Source: Morella rubra
Taxonomy: Eukaryota; Streptophyta; Magnoliopsida; Fagales; Myricaceae
Direction of reading: 5' to 3'
NCBI GenBank assembly: GCA_003952965.2
Contig: CM025855.1
Location: forward strand, 17,150,800 to 17,214,799
Length of the DNA: 64,000 bases
The notes under the pieces were generated by a model. It was not told where the DNA came from. It was given only the letters and a program-made list of their open reading frames with translations, and made no database searches. Position 1 is the stretch's first letter; every line of letters starts with the position of its first letter. Position numbers and translations under genes: made by a program. Of this stretch, positions 45,601 to 54,980 are shown piece after piece.

Positions 45601-48600
45601 AATAAGTATTGAGCCATGTAAAAAGCAATCAATTGGCTCAAAAAGTGATTTGCACAGGCTACATAGGCTTCCCAATCTTTCTATTCCTTCTAATGCATCT
45701 ATCTGCTGTCATTATTTTAGTCAAGGCAGCCGTCCATTTGAACAGAGTTACTTGTGCTTAGAAAAAAAGAAGAAAAAAGAACAAAGTTACTTTCAACATT
45801 AGAACCTTCTGAACCCATGTAGAAACAGACATCAAACCGTGATTATGGTTCAATCTCCATGGCCCCTTGTCACCAGCTGGGGCAGTGGAACATCAGAATA
45901 CAACTCCTTGAAAAAGGAGTTCACACCGTTTCCAGCTCCCAGTAATGAAAATACAACTCCCTGGGAAATTGGTGGTATGATTTGACATAGAAAAAAAGAA
46001 GAAAAATGAAGAAAAGAAAAGAACAAGGTCTGACATCTCTACTATAGGTATTCAGATTTGAATCAAATGTGGGAAAATGTGGGATTTGTTAAGACAAGAT
46101 GTTGGCCCTGAATATTATGAACAATAAAGTCAGTATTAAAACTTAGCAGCTCTTTCCTCCCCCCAGTCTATCCTAACAGGCTAACTAGCCTGAATGCAAA
46201 CAGTTGTTAATGGCTGCTGTTGGACTTTATGTTTTAGTTTCAAAATTCACTCCTACGATTTTTTTTCTTATAATCTCATCAGAATATGGCGCTTAGATAA
46301 AAAATGGTTATGTGTCTTTATGAAGTGCTGATCATTTAATTCTGATTTGGATTCTTGCTGATCATTTAATCCTGATTTGGATTCTTGTGCTCATATTGTG
46401 GTAGCTATCTTCAACTATAGCAAGCTGATTGAGCTATTGTGATTAGATCATAACAATTATTATTTTCCTTTTGTTTGGTATAATTTGTCTTTTTATGTTC
46501 ATTATCATAAACTTCTCTGACAAGCATAACAACGAAAGATTGAACCAATGGTCTATTTCTTGGAGCCATTGTTCATTATATTCTAATTATTAACAGAATT
46601 TTATCTTGCTTATTTGAAATCGGAGTTTTAGGTGTCATTTAGTTGCAGAATTAACTTGAATATCTTTTCCATTTCTTTCCAGCTTTTACTTCATTACAAT
46701 GTCACCGATACGAAGGGAGTCCTTACAGACAAACATGTTATGCTTTCAGCAAAATGTCGGGTAAGATTGAAGTAATATTACACATTTTTCAGAATAAGTC
46801 TGTTTGATCATAGTTGAAGGTACTGGTGTATGTTACTTTCTGCTCCTAATTTATGGAGTTGTTCTCTCAATGATACAGGCATTGGCTGAATTTCTTCCTT
46901 CATTGTATCAAGGTGGACATCGTGTTCTGATCTTTAGCCAGTGGACATCAATGCTTGATATCTTGGAATGGACTTTGGATGTGATTGGGGTTACATATAA
47001 ACGACTCGATGGAAGGTACAGTTCACTAGTTTCAGATTTTCTTTTTGTTCTCTTAACTACATGTGCATGTGGCATATTTAGTAAAATGTATAACTCATGG
47101 AATGTATCCTTGTTTGATGGATTTTCTTGTGGATATCCCCTGTTGTATAATGTAGGATCACTCTCTATTGTCAATTTCTACAACTTAACTGTGTGCTTCT
47201 AATGGTATTGTTGATTTGGATCAACCAAGGGCATATTTAAACTCACCTTACGTGTACATGATCTATTGATAAAATTGTTTTGGCTTTATATGAGCTTGCC
47301 GGTACAGAAAGATATAGATGTCATTTGCTCTAGTTAGTAAAGTGCCCTCTATCAATGACATGTAATATTCTTCTTTGGTCTTTTGTACTTTTAAGTTCCA
47401 CTAGCAGGCTGCTATGGCCCCTGAAGCAACCATGGTTGATGAGTTTGTTTTGCCTTGTTTGGTCATTTCTTGAAGTATCACTACAAACAACTATTTCCTC
47501 TCTTTCTTTGTCACTTCTAGGATAGTGTATATTGGGTACTCAGGATGACTCGCTGAGTTGTCCATGATTCACTTTTGAATGCTTTAGTTGATGGCATAAA
47601 TCCATAATGCTTTTACTAATTCTTTTTTTCACTGTACTCATTTTGATCACCACCCCCCAACCCACCAAAAATAAAAGCGGGACCTAATACCAGAGTCAAG
47701 AATAGGAAATGCCCAAAGTTCCTTTATTAAGTTAACCATCTTCATCAGAGCTGTAAACTATATATTAGCTTTGAAAAATTATTTTTGTGTTTTCTTCCTT
47801 TCTTTTTTCCTTTGGGTTGGGGAGAAAAAGGAATTGAGGGGTTTGGATTAGTAGTGGAAAGTATGCGAGCGGCTTCCAAATTATGGTTTTGATGTTTAAG
47901 GTATTTGGCCAGGCTTCCAAATTATGGTTTTGATGTTTTAAGGTATTTGGCCACATATTCGGAACTTTTAGTAAGAGAGGGGATGGAATGGACTGTCAGA
48001 CTTCGTGTAGATCATATAGGATTCAAGTCTGATGCAGGGTTGATCTTAGAGAATCCGTCTAGGTTTCTTTTTGTGGGCTTTGGGTGGGGACAATTTTCAG
48101 AGTAGGGTTTTCAGTTTCCCGAAAAAGCTGATAGATTCAAGGATTTAAAGTTCTGAAACCACAGGGAAATAAGGGTAAAATAACTTTTTCTTCCAGCAAG
48201 CAGGTCGCTAGAACATTTTTGACAGCAGTTTAATTTCGGAATCCATGGGTGTTTCATAGCGCTATTTGGTCATGAAATATGTTTGGTTTCAGGGTTTTGA
48301 TATCTGAGGAGAAACCTTTGATATAGGGATATAAACATAAATGAAAATAGCAACTTGAGGTGGAATAGTGTGCCAAACTATAAACAAGAAGTACTTCCAA
48401 GTGTGCAACAGAAAGCATTGGTCGTTTAGTTGTCATGTTTTTCCTCTACTTTATCATATGTATATAGATCGTCTTCGTTGTACTTTCAGCAGTGTGACCT
48501 TGTAATTTGACTTATAAACTAAAGAGCTAATAAAATTCAATGCAGTTTTCACCTAGAAAGTATATATCCAAGACCAAGCATAGTTGTCATTTGACATATG

Positions 48601-49830
48601 TATATAGATCGTACTTTCAGAGTGTGACTTGTAATTTGACTTATAAACTAAAGAGCTAATAAAATTCAATGCAGAACTCACTTAAACTAGAAAATATATA
48701 TCCAAGACCTTTGCAAGTACAAAAAAGACTGAACTCAGTCATTGGAATACTGTTAACGAACACAATTCTGTGAAATTGTAAATTTGCCTCTAGTTACAAA
48801 ACTAACCATATTGAGATAAAAGCGTCGGTTGGCTCATTATGCCACCCTTACCCTTGATTGGTGAGACTCTATGGATATCAAGACATGACTCAGTCATTGG
48901 AAACTGAAAAACAAAACAAAAATTGTAAATTTGCCTAAAAAACCAGTATCACAAATTGTTTCAACCCTTGGATTGTGGGAAGGTATGGCTTCCCCTTGAT
49001 GACGATATTCCCATACCGAGAAGTTCCTATACAATCTTTACACGGGTCTCACTTTTTGGAATCTAAGAGAAGGCCCCTAGGGTTCTTTTAGTTGCTCAGA
49101 ATATACATGTGCAAACATGTGTTGAGCTTAATTATAGTTCATTTGCACTCATAATTATTCACTGCGATGCGTGAACCTCTCTCCGACAGGGTGACAGAGC
49201 GAGACAATAGTTGGGTTCTAACGATTATACATGTGCTTGCTAACAAGAGCTGCTCAGGATTGCAGCGATGCGTGAACCTCTCTCCCATGACAGTACACAG
49301 GTGACAGAGCGACAGACAATAGTTGACACGTTCAATAACGATTCTTCTATATTTGCATGCTTGCTATCCACAAGAGCCGGAGGGCAGGGTTTAAACTTGA
49401 CTGGAGCTGATACTGTCATCATTCATGACATGGATTTCAACCCACAGATTGACCGACAAGCTGAAGACCGTTGTCATCGCATTGGCCAAACAAAACCTGT
49501 TACAATACACAGGTGCTTGCTGCTCCTAGCCCCCTTTCTCCCCAAAATATAATGTGGGGGAAACAAAGGCATTATACTCTGTTTTCCAGGACACCAATCT
49601 ACATTCTTCTTTGCTGCAAAGTTTATATGGTAAATGATTTTATTCTAATTGGTTGAGTTCTTTGCAGGCTGGTTACCAAGGGTACTGTTGATGAGAATGT
49701 TTATGAGATTGCAAAACGGAAGCTAGTACTGGATGCTGCAGTCCTCGAATCTGGCATGGAGATGGATAATGAAGGTGAAACATCTGAAAAGACTATGGGA
49801 GAAATATTATCCTCCCTTTTGTTGGGTTAG
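33146..49830 (+). CDS. CHR19: SNF2-family chromatin remodeler, CHR19/SMARCAD1-like
   Basis: A nuclear ATP-dependent nucleosome remodeler of the Fun30/SMARCAD1/ETL1 branch. I assemble 12 exons with GT-AG borders: 33146-33646, 34406-34523, 38851-38891, 39057-39307, 39389-39569, 41014-41199, 41297-41470, 41615-41773, 46683-46760, 46879-47015, 49294-49512, 49668-49830. They total 2208 bp with consistent phases, about 735 residues plus stop, close to the roughly 760 of Arabidopsis CHR19. An acidic N-terminus (about 1-165) precedes Walker A (DEMGLGKT), the DEAH box (MDEAHALKD), LTGTPLQN, then the helicase C lobe with [27 protein letters not shown] and [12 protein letters not shown]. The end ([14 protein letters not shown]) matches the family. 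The start is doubtful: the ATG at 33146 is in frame but meets TGA at 33161. Met at 33329 would give about 674 residues and keep the whole ATPase core. Confidence 0.93.
34406..34523 (+). CDS. CHR19: CHR19 exon 2
   Basis: It encodes [20 protein letters not shown] and [19 protein letters not shown], the Q-motif-like entry to the SNF2 ATPase domain. It ends in phase 1, completing an Ala codon with exon 3. Confidence 0.92.
35192..35979 (+). mobile_element. 5'-truncated L1 LINE in CHR19 intron 2
   Basis: A 21-bp direct repeat (AAAGTTTCTTATAGGGAAACA) at 35171-35191 and 35980-36000 brackets the insert, the long target duplication expected of target-primed reverse transcription. The insert encodes the C-terminal zf-RVT domain of an L1 ORF2: [58 protein letters not shown], and [17 protein letters not shown] frame change occurs near 35470. 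It ends in a short A-run after CTTACTTATC. Same strand as the gene. Confidence 0.93.
38105..38335 (+). other. Unidentified coding-like frame in intron 2
   Basis: A 76-codon frame reads [20 protein letters not shown] followed by [20 protein letters not shown]. Its composition, with many charged residues and no runs, is more protein-like than its surroundings. I do not recognise the family. It could be an exon fragment captured by a transposon, or chance. Its neighbours are intron sequence with no associated gene. Confidence 0.3.
38851..38891 (+). CDS. CHR19: CHR19 exon 3 (Walker A)
   Basis: A 41-bp micro-exon encoding [13 protein letters not shown], the nucleotide-binding motif I. Acceptor TTTTCTGCAG; donor CAG|GTATAT. 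Confidence 0.93.
38938..38950 (+). repeat. Poly-C tract
   Basis: Thirteen C residues in intron 3 followed by more C/T-rich sequence. Confidence 0.95.
39057..39307 (+). CDS. CHR19: CHR19 exon 4
   Basis: It encodes [40 protein letters not shown] (motif Ia) and [14 protein letters not shown]. It ends in phase 2. Confidence 0.94.
39389..39569 (+). CDS. CHR19: CHR19 exon 5 (DEAH box)
   Basis: It encodes [20 protein letters not shown], the DEAH motif II (MDEAHALKD), and motif III ([11 protein letters not shown]). Confidence 0.95.
40560..40692 (+). mobile_element. L1 3'-end fragment in intron 5
   Basis: The sequence from about 40570 (GGATTTTCTGAGTTTTTTAG) to the A-run at 40692 parallels the 3' tail of the L1 at 35880-35979 (GATTTTCTTAGC...TTTTCAGTA...CTTGTAC...CTTACTTATC + A). 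It is a short 5'-truncated copy. A 7-bp TTCAGCC on both sides may be a target duplication, but is weak. Confidence 0.72.
41014..41199 (+). CDS. CHR19: CHR19 exon 6
   Basis: It encodes [20 protein letters not shown], then [19 protein letters not shown], a conserved SNF2 block. Exactly 62 codons. Confidence 0.95.
41297..41470 (+). CDS. CHR19: CHR19 exon 7
   Basis: It encodes [20 protein letters not shown] and [15 protein letters not shown]. Exactly 58 codons; the middle ([10 protein letters not shown]) is the least conserved part. Confidence 0.93.
41615..41773 (+). CDS. CHR19: CHR19 exon 8
   Basis: It encodes [36 protein letters not shown] and NDFSIHQ. Exactly 53 codons. Confidence 0.95.
42630..42936 (+). 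mobile_element. L1 3'-end fragment in intron 8
   Basis: It encodes [20 protein letters not shown] and [15 protein letters not shown], close to the C-terminus of the L1 copy at 35192-35979, and ends GACTTACTTATC followed by a 13-base A-run. It is strongly 5' truncated. I could not define a target duplication. Confidence 0.85.
43204..43584. mobile_element. MITE-like segment, also seen at 53944
   Basis: It shares ordered phrases with 53944-54177: a GTTTTTTGAGTGTTTGTGA-like stretch, and near the right end TGTTTGGATGAAAA followed by an AAAGA(A/T)ACGTT box and CAAACA. The superfamily is uncertain (possibly hAT-like), and the ends are approximate. Confidence 0.35.
44560..44998 (+). pseudogene. Copia RNase H fragment with polypurine tract
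   Basis: Frames read [59 protein letters not shown] and YSVEDKLR, the RNase H and C-terminus of a Ty1/copia polyprotein with stops. It is followed by AGCTTGAGGGGGAGTG (44985-45000), a standard copia polypurine tract. The upstream domains are not readable. Confidence 0.82.
44999..45179 (+). repeat. Possible copia 3' LTR
   Basis: It begins TGTTGACTATTGATAGAGGG directly after the polypurine tract, as an LTR should. The right end is a guess at TGTTTTCA (45179), since no second LTR exists in the window for comparison. Confidence 0.45.
45220..45960 (+). repeat. Two diverged copies of a ~130-bp block
   Basis: Copies at about 45230-45350 and 45845-45960 share ATTATGGTT(T/C)AAT(T/C)TCCATG, then GGAACAT(T/C)AGAATA, AAAAAAGGAGT, CAGC and TAATGAA. 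Function unknown. Confidence 0.6.
46326..46385 (+). repeat. 30-bp tandem duplication
   Basis: GCTGATCATTTAATTCTGAT is followed by TTGGATTCTT and the unit is repeated once with a single T/C change. Confidence 0.9.
46683..46760 (+). CDS. CHR19: CHR19 exon 9
   Basis: It encodes [20 protein letters not shown] and LSAKCR, the linker into the helicase C lobe. Exactly 26 codons; acceptor TTTCTTTCCAG. Confidence 0.95.
46879..47015 (+). CDS. CHR19: CHR19 exon 10
   Basis: It encodes [40 protein letters not shown] and KRLDG, helicase motif IV. It ends in phase 2. Confidence 0.95.
48428..48716 (+). repeat. Tandem duplication, second copy compressed
   Basis: TAGTTGTCAT...CATATGTATATAGATCGT...CTTTCAG...GTAATTTGACTTATAAAC through AATTCAATGCAG and ATATATCCAAGACC occurs twice (48428-48580 and 48581-48716). 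The second copy lacks several short internal pieces. Confidence 0.88.
49164..49250 (+). pseudogene. Compressed duplicate of the exon 11 start
   Basis: GCGATGCGTGAACCTCTCTC, GGTGACAGAGCG, AGACAATAGTTG, TAACGATT, GCTTGCT and ACAAGAGC occur here in the same order as at 49265-49376, which is the acceptor and first 80 bp of exon 11. Several internal pieces are missing, so the reading frame is lost. Confidence 0.8.
49294..49512 (+). CDS. CHR19: CHR19 exon 11 (motifs V and VI)
   Basis: It encodes [56 protein letters not shown] and GQTKPVTIH. The arginine finger motif VI is intact. The acceptor is ATGACAG and the donor ACAG|GTGCTT. Confidence 0.95.
49668..49830 (+). CDS. CHR19: CHR19 exon 12 (C-terminus)
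   Basis: It encodes [40 protein letters not shown] and [14 protein letters not shown], then TAG at 49828-49830. Confidence 0.96.
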
Positions 49831-50240
49831 ATAGATTATCCTTTTTTGGATCTTTCGCATCCAGAAACTCGTGTTGTTCTAGTTCTTTGCCTTCATACAA
49901 AAGGTCCAAAGTTGTACTATTAGTCAGGCTCGTCAGAGGAAAAAGATGTGCACAGTTGATGGTGCAAATGCTATAGGGGTGTAGATTAGCCCAATACAAC
50001 ATACTGAGCCGGTTTTAGGACATTTTAGAGTTGCGATACTTGCAAAATTAGGTTTGCTTTTTCTTCTGGGGGAGATCGGGGAGCTGGAGGGGTAAGCGGG
50101 GGAGCTGTTATGATTGAGCAAGTTTATTCCCCAGTTCCCACAGTTTGTAAGGATTCAGATGTTGGGCCTAAGAACATTCTGTATAGGTTTTGCTTTCGCT
50201 TTTGCCCCTTTTCTTTTGTTTTTCAAGCAGTCAAATTCAT
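49831..50240 (+). other. CHR19 3' UTR and downstream flank
   Basis: Non-coding T-rich sequence after the stop. I cannot place the cleavage site; no perfect AATAAA is obvious close to the stop. Confidence 0.5.
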
Positions 50241-50319
50241 TGATAGAGAGAGAGCTAATGCAAAGCATCACCCACAAAAAGCCCCAATCAAACTGAAAAG
50301 GATAGGGCCGGCTAGTGGA

Positions 50320-50805
50320 CTAATCCGTAGAAGTCCTACATCTTAAATAAATGGATCCATGGTCCAAATGAGTTAATTGGGTGCAAGGCCCAAAAGCATG
50401 CATAACGCCACTTGCAGCGCAGGCGGCGTTAGCCGGAGGAGAGGAAAGCCACATGGTGAACGCACTTCCCTTGAGATCAAACCTAGAGGAGCCACCGGAG
50501 AGAACAGCAAGAAGATCTGACAAAAGCTGAGAAATAACCGACATACACAAAGGATTGTTGTGCGTGTGAGATGCACACGCCTGCTGCTCCATGCAAGGTG
50601 GCTGGATACCGCAAGTCACAGAGTAGTGGCTGCTGAAGCCATAAGGTGCTTCCCCACATCGAAGACACAAAAGTTCACGTGTTGCAATACTCATCGTTGA
50701 GGAAGAACCCCAAAATATCCCTTTCACAATTGGATATCTAGAGATAAGCTCGCCCGACGAAAAGAAAGGACGGCGGGCGGAGTCGGCTTGGAGATGCACG
50801 AGCAA
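50320..50805 (-). CDS. Unidentified 161-codon frame
   Basis: A minus-strand frame of 161 codons, unusually G+C-rich for this window. It includes TRELLCLRCGEAPYGFSSHY, CMEQQACASHTHNNPLCMSV and ISQLLSDLLAVLSGGSS. An alternative start at the internal Met of MSIATRELL (50688) is plausible. Seven cysteines fall in a ~40-residue stretch, but I do not recognise a zinc-binding pattern. The C-terminal 30 residues look like read-through. It may be a gene first exon, a captured fragment, or chance. No neighbour supports a function. Confidence 0.3.
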   Translation of the reverse strand: MLVHLQADSARRPFFSSGELISRYPIVKGIFWGSSSTMSIATRELLCLRCGEAPYGFSSHYSVTCGIQPPCMEQQACASHTHNNPLCMSVISQLLSDLLAVLSGGSSRFDLKGSAFTMWLSSPPANAACAASGVMHAFGPCTQLTHLDHGSIYLRCRTSTD

Positions 50806-50927
50806 AGGGCGGTCAAGAACTAGTTGGAAGGGTTTTGGGACTGAGCACCGAGCTCTCTAGAACGATGCTCTGGTTCTTGGCATAATTGACTTATACACAA
50901 AAGTTTGAGTTTAACAAGTTTGGCATA

Positions 50928-51381
50928 GGTTTAAATATATTTTTTATCCTTAAACTATGATATCATTCACACTTTACACCCTAAACCATCAACTTTGATA
51001 CATTTTGTCTATAACTGCCACATAACATCCTAGATATATGATTTTTGATAAGTTGAACCAAGAATTGGACTTGTATTTTCCCACTAAAAACAACCAAATT
51101 ACTATTACTTTTTTAACTTGTTTGATTTTTTTTTCCTTTTGGTTCTATTTTATTATTTTCACTTTTTGGCTTCTTTTTCATATTCCACTAGTTTTATTCT
51201 ACCATTCTCCAGTCTAAAAAAGGAAAATACAATGTGTATGTTCATTTTTGTTCAATTATCAGTTCAATTTAAAGAAAATCATATATCTAGCTTGTAATAT
51301 ATGTGTAGACTCAAAGTTAGTGGTTTAAGATGCAAAGTGTGAATGATTTCATAGTTCGAGCATAAAAACATGTATTTAACC
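50928..51381. mobile_element. MITE with ~75-bp TIRs (454 bp)
   Basis: The left end GGTTTAAATATATTTTTTAT and the right end (closing ATGTATTTAACC) are inverted repeats over about 75 bp, sharing ATCATTCACACTTT and TAACTTTGA-type words. A 10-bp flank match GTTTGGCATA/TTCTTGCATA (7 of 10) suggests a worn Mutator-type target duplication. No coding sequence. Confidence 0.72.
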
Positions 51382-51436
51382 TTCTTGCATAAGTATGTTT
51401 CTTATACTTGTCGTTATTCATCCACTCTATTATAGT

Positions 51437-52330
51437 TAGGGTCGTACATAAACGGTGGTGGTTTTTGCCTCCACCGCAACTACTACCGCTATGGGCAGAT
51501 GTCCAAAAATGGACATGCCACTAGACCCATTACGAGGAAAACCGGCACTTAACAGTGGCAGTTTTGATCACCACCACCACACCACAAATTCGAAAAAATT
51601 GCGCCACATATTTGAAAAGATTTCCAAATGTCAACCAAATAGCAATAACCTAAAAAAATTTCCAAAATTGCAACTCAAATATTCAATAGCAAATCTCAAC
51701 CCAAATCGACACATTTGCAAGAAAATCGCCTCTCCACCACAGATTCAAAAAACTTTCCAAATCTCAACCAAATTATAAAAAATCTAAAATAAATTCTCAA
51801 AATTGCAACCCAAATAATGAATATCAAATCACAACACATTAGCAACAAAATTACCATATATTCGAAATTTTTTCCAAATATCAATTAAATCGCAAAAAAC
51901 ATAAAAAATTTTTTTTTTCTAAAAATGCAACACAGCAAATCGCAACATATAATATCAAATTGCAAGAAAAGGGGGAGAGATATAGAGAGCGAGAGAGTTG
52001 CAGAGGGGGAGAGGTAGCTAAGCGAAAGGAGCGAGAAAAAGTGGGGTGGCAGGGTTAGGTTTTAAGTATCAATAAATGAAACGGCATCGTTCCTCTTTAA
52101 TAAGAAACTATGCAAGTTTCGTATGAAAATAAATAAAAAAATTTTAAAACAGTTAAGGGGTGAAACTGCCTAACAATGAGCGGTTTCATCGCCACTAATG
52201 TTGAGGATTTTGCTCACCAGTATCGATGCTGCTGGGCGCTGGTCACCGGTACATTGTGCCCGTGCCGGTGGCGATGCCACTTAACCCGCACACTGCTGGT
52301 ACTGATGATTAGTCCTAGTTGCAGTCACGA
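51437..52330 (-). mobile_element. Possible non-autonomous hAT-like segment
   Basis: The minus strand carries an AAACGGCATCGTT-like motif near 52078-52093 followed by a pyrimidine-rich leader (about 51968-52010), the same order seen at the 5' end of the hAT at 448. The left edge TAGGGTCG (51437) resembles that element's terminus. No matching target duplication or transposase found. Confidence 0.3.
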
Positions 52331-52631
52331 GCTTTGTATTTCTGGTCAGAGTCTCTTATTTTCTTTTTTTGCTTGACCAATTTGCTGGTCAAACTCTTTT
52401 TAGTTTCTCTTGTTGCTAATCTCCTCCGCAAACATTGGAAAATTTGGGCCATGCAACTCTAGTGGAAAGAAGCACATTGGGCCTATCTTGGATTTGGGCT
52501 TTCCACAATGCTTTCTATTGTCAAGTATTGGTAATGGCCCTCGAGTAGTGGTTTTGTGGGCTTCTTAATAGTTATGCCGGTGAGGATAGTATTAAGCACT
52601 TTCAACACGAAACAGCTATGCCGGGAAGGGG

Positions 52632-52634
<3 letters not shown>

Positions 52635-52684
<50 letters not shown>
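52635..52684 (+). repeat. (AT)25 microsatellite
   Basis: About 25 uninterrupted AT dinucleotides. Confidence 0.97.
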
Positions 52685-52686
<2 letters not shown>

Positions 52687-54620
52687 AACGGGTTTTTAAT
52701 TTCGACCAACTACTCATTCCATTTGCTAGATTGGTTTTGTATTTGAAGGGGAGCAAAAGGTGACTTGGGACGTACGAGAAAGTTGGGTACGTTGTGCGGG
52801 ATCCAAGGACCTGCTATATATGAATAATGTTATTTTATACCTTTTAAAGGAAGAAATTTTAGTTTTCATGGCAAGAATTGCCAATTTCATTTAAGAAAAA
52901 CAATTTGTTACATCTTGAATTTGATTACGACCTCTCCTCCTTCAGACTTTTGGCATTAGTAACTTTTCTTATCATAACTTGCGCCCTATGAATAACGATT
53001 TCCTTGAAATGAAACGAATATTGGACAAAGGTCTTTGACATGTCCCAGAACTCACACCCACCTTTGAACGAGCTTCATCCGGTTAACGAAGGTCTATCCT
53101 TTCAATCATTAAGCTAGCATCTTTATAGCCGGGATAAGAAGGCCTAGTGCACAACTAGCCTTATGTCGGTGTCAAGGCTATAAAGTGTGGTGGAATGTTG
53201 TGAATTATTTAAGAGTATGAGATCGGTTTTACATTCGTAGTATGACCTGGCAAGGTAGAATTTTATATGCCTTGGGTTCCCTCCTCGGATTACCAACTTT
53301 TGAGGTGATACTTAACACATAAGTTACACTAAGACCAACTCCTTCAAATAGTCAAGCCCTATTCTACAGATTGTTAAAATTTCAAGGTTTTGTCCAAACA
53401 AATGAGAGGGGCAGACGGACAGGACAAGATGGCGCCCTCGTGAAAGCATTTCCCCATTCAATTTAGACCTAAAAAATGAGGATGGACAAGGATATTAGAC
53501 AAAAAAAAGGACGGTGGGGGAGCGGAGATGATTGTCTTTTATGGCGTCCATATTAGGATGCCGGCAAGGATTCTTCAAGGTACGCGTGGGTCCCTCTCCC
53601 CTCTTTCCTAGAAGAAGAAGAGGAGGAGAGGAAGCAGCCTGAGGGGTTCACCTTTTTTGCAACTCCAGCGTCCGACACTGGGAATCCTTACAAACCGCAA
53701 AAAGTCTCTCCAGAAGATAAACATGACCCACAATGTTCCCCTTTCATTTATTTGTTTATTTGAGTTTAACTTCTAACTTTTCCCTTATTTTAATGAAGGA
53801 AACTGTGGAGAGTATCCACGAGAGAAGATTAGATGGATCTTGATCAAGACCTGAGTGAACCCTAGTTTGGCACTATATATTGTCGCTGGCAACCGGATGG
53901 AAGAAGAATAATGTGTGATTTTCTAACTTAGACAGCAAGTTAAGTTATGTTTGGATCAAAAAACTTCTTTTGTTTTCTGCACTCTGTAAGAAAAGTGTTT
54001 CAGATGTGTTTTTTGGGTGTTTGTGAGGGTGATGAAATAAACTAATTTCTTTTTTTCAATGAACTTATGAAACATTTTTTTATAGGAGAATTTTAATTTT
54101 TTTAGCTTAGACATATGTTTGGATGAAAATCTTGTTTCGCGATCAAAAAGATACGTTCGAAAAAGTTCACCAAACAGAGTCTCATGTTAATCCAAACTTA
54201 CAATAATTAAACTCACAGGGTGGATATATACTGATAGACCTATTTACAGATGGAGAGCCATCCCCGGACGTGTCTGGCATGTAGAAAATGCTCTCATTCT
54301 TTTGTAGGGTTTCATAAATAATTGTAGAGGACTTTTTTTTTTTGTAAGCAATTGAAGAGGACTTGTTAGGCAAGGCTGCTGATGATTTTCAATCTGCTTC
54401 TGTCCCATCTTTTTCTTTCATTCCTACTTCATAGACTTGACGAGAAACTTGAAGATACATTAATCACCACGAGCTTAGTGTTTCACTAGACTGATTGAAA
54501 GCGAAAACTTGTAAATTAGTTACTTAATTAGGTTTTATATTTTCTAGGGTTTAGGATATTCTCTCTATGCAGTGGCAATGATAGTGACGGAACTCTCTCA
54601 AAATTTCCTCCTACAGTAAA
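52685..54620. other. No gene seen
   Basis: No protein family recognised on either strand. The interval 53944-54177 resembles the MITE-like segment at 43204-43584 (TGTTTGGATC near the left, then TTCACCAAACAGAGTCTCATG on the right). Confidence 0.4.
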
Positions 54621-54629
54621 TACCAGTTT

Positions 54630-54980
54630 ATTATAAAAACAGTATTTGTGGTATAGTGTTTTGACAAAAAGATTTTTGTGGTAAACGTTTGTACAAATTC
54701 ATCCATGTGGTTAATGTATAATAACAAAATGGTCCCTTTGTTCTAGTTCTGTTATCTCCCGTAACATGTGATGCTGAAGTGAATTAAATGTCATACAACA
54801 AATCATACGTTACTAATCAAACATCAGCATCGGACACTAAGAGATATGACGAAACTAAAATGGATGGACTATATTTTGTTACCATACACTAACCATATGG
54901 ACGAATTTGTACAAACGTTTATCACATTGACTTTTTTTGTCCAAACGTTATATCACAGGAACTAATTGTATAACGAAGCC
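54630..54980. mobile_element. MULE-type MITE with ~130-bp TIRs (~350 bp)
   Basis: Left arm words (GTGGTAAACGTTTGTACAAA, then TTCATCCATGTGGTTAATGT, AACAAAATGGTCC) match the complement of the right arm (ends GTATAACGAAGCC at 54980). The right terminus resembles the GGCTTAATTA-type ends of the MULEs at 19873 and 61555. TTTATTATA near 54627 and TTTATTATT at 54981 may be the 9-bp target duplication. Confidence 0.72.

Larger units (their letters stand above)
41774..46682 (+). other. CHR19 intron 8 (4.9 kb), enlarged by insertions
   Basis: The largest intron. It contains an L1 3' fragment (about 42630-42936), a MITE-like segment (about 43204-43584), a copia RNase H/3' end (about 44560-45179), two diverged copies of a 130-bp block (45220-45350 and 45838-45960), and a 30-bp tandem duplication at 46326-46385. 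All sit between intact in-phase exons. Confidence 0.85.
47016..49293 (+). other. CHR19 intron 10 with serial local duplications
   Basis: It contains several adjacent pairs where one copy looks like a shortened version of the other: 47869-47911/47912-47955, 48428-48580/48581-48716, about 48721-48790/48885-48960, and 49164-49250 against the exon 11 boundary at 49265-49376. Confidence 0.75.
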
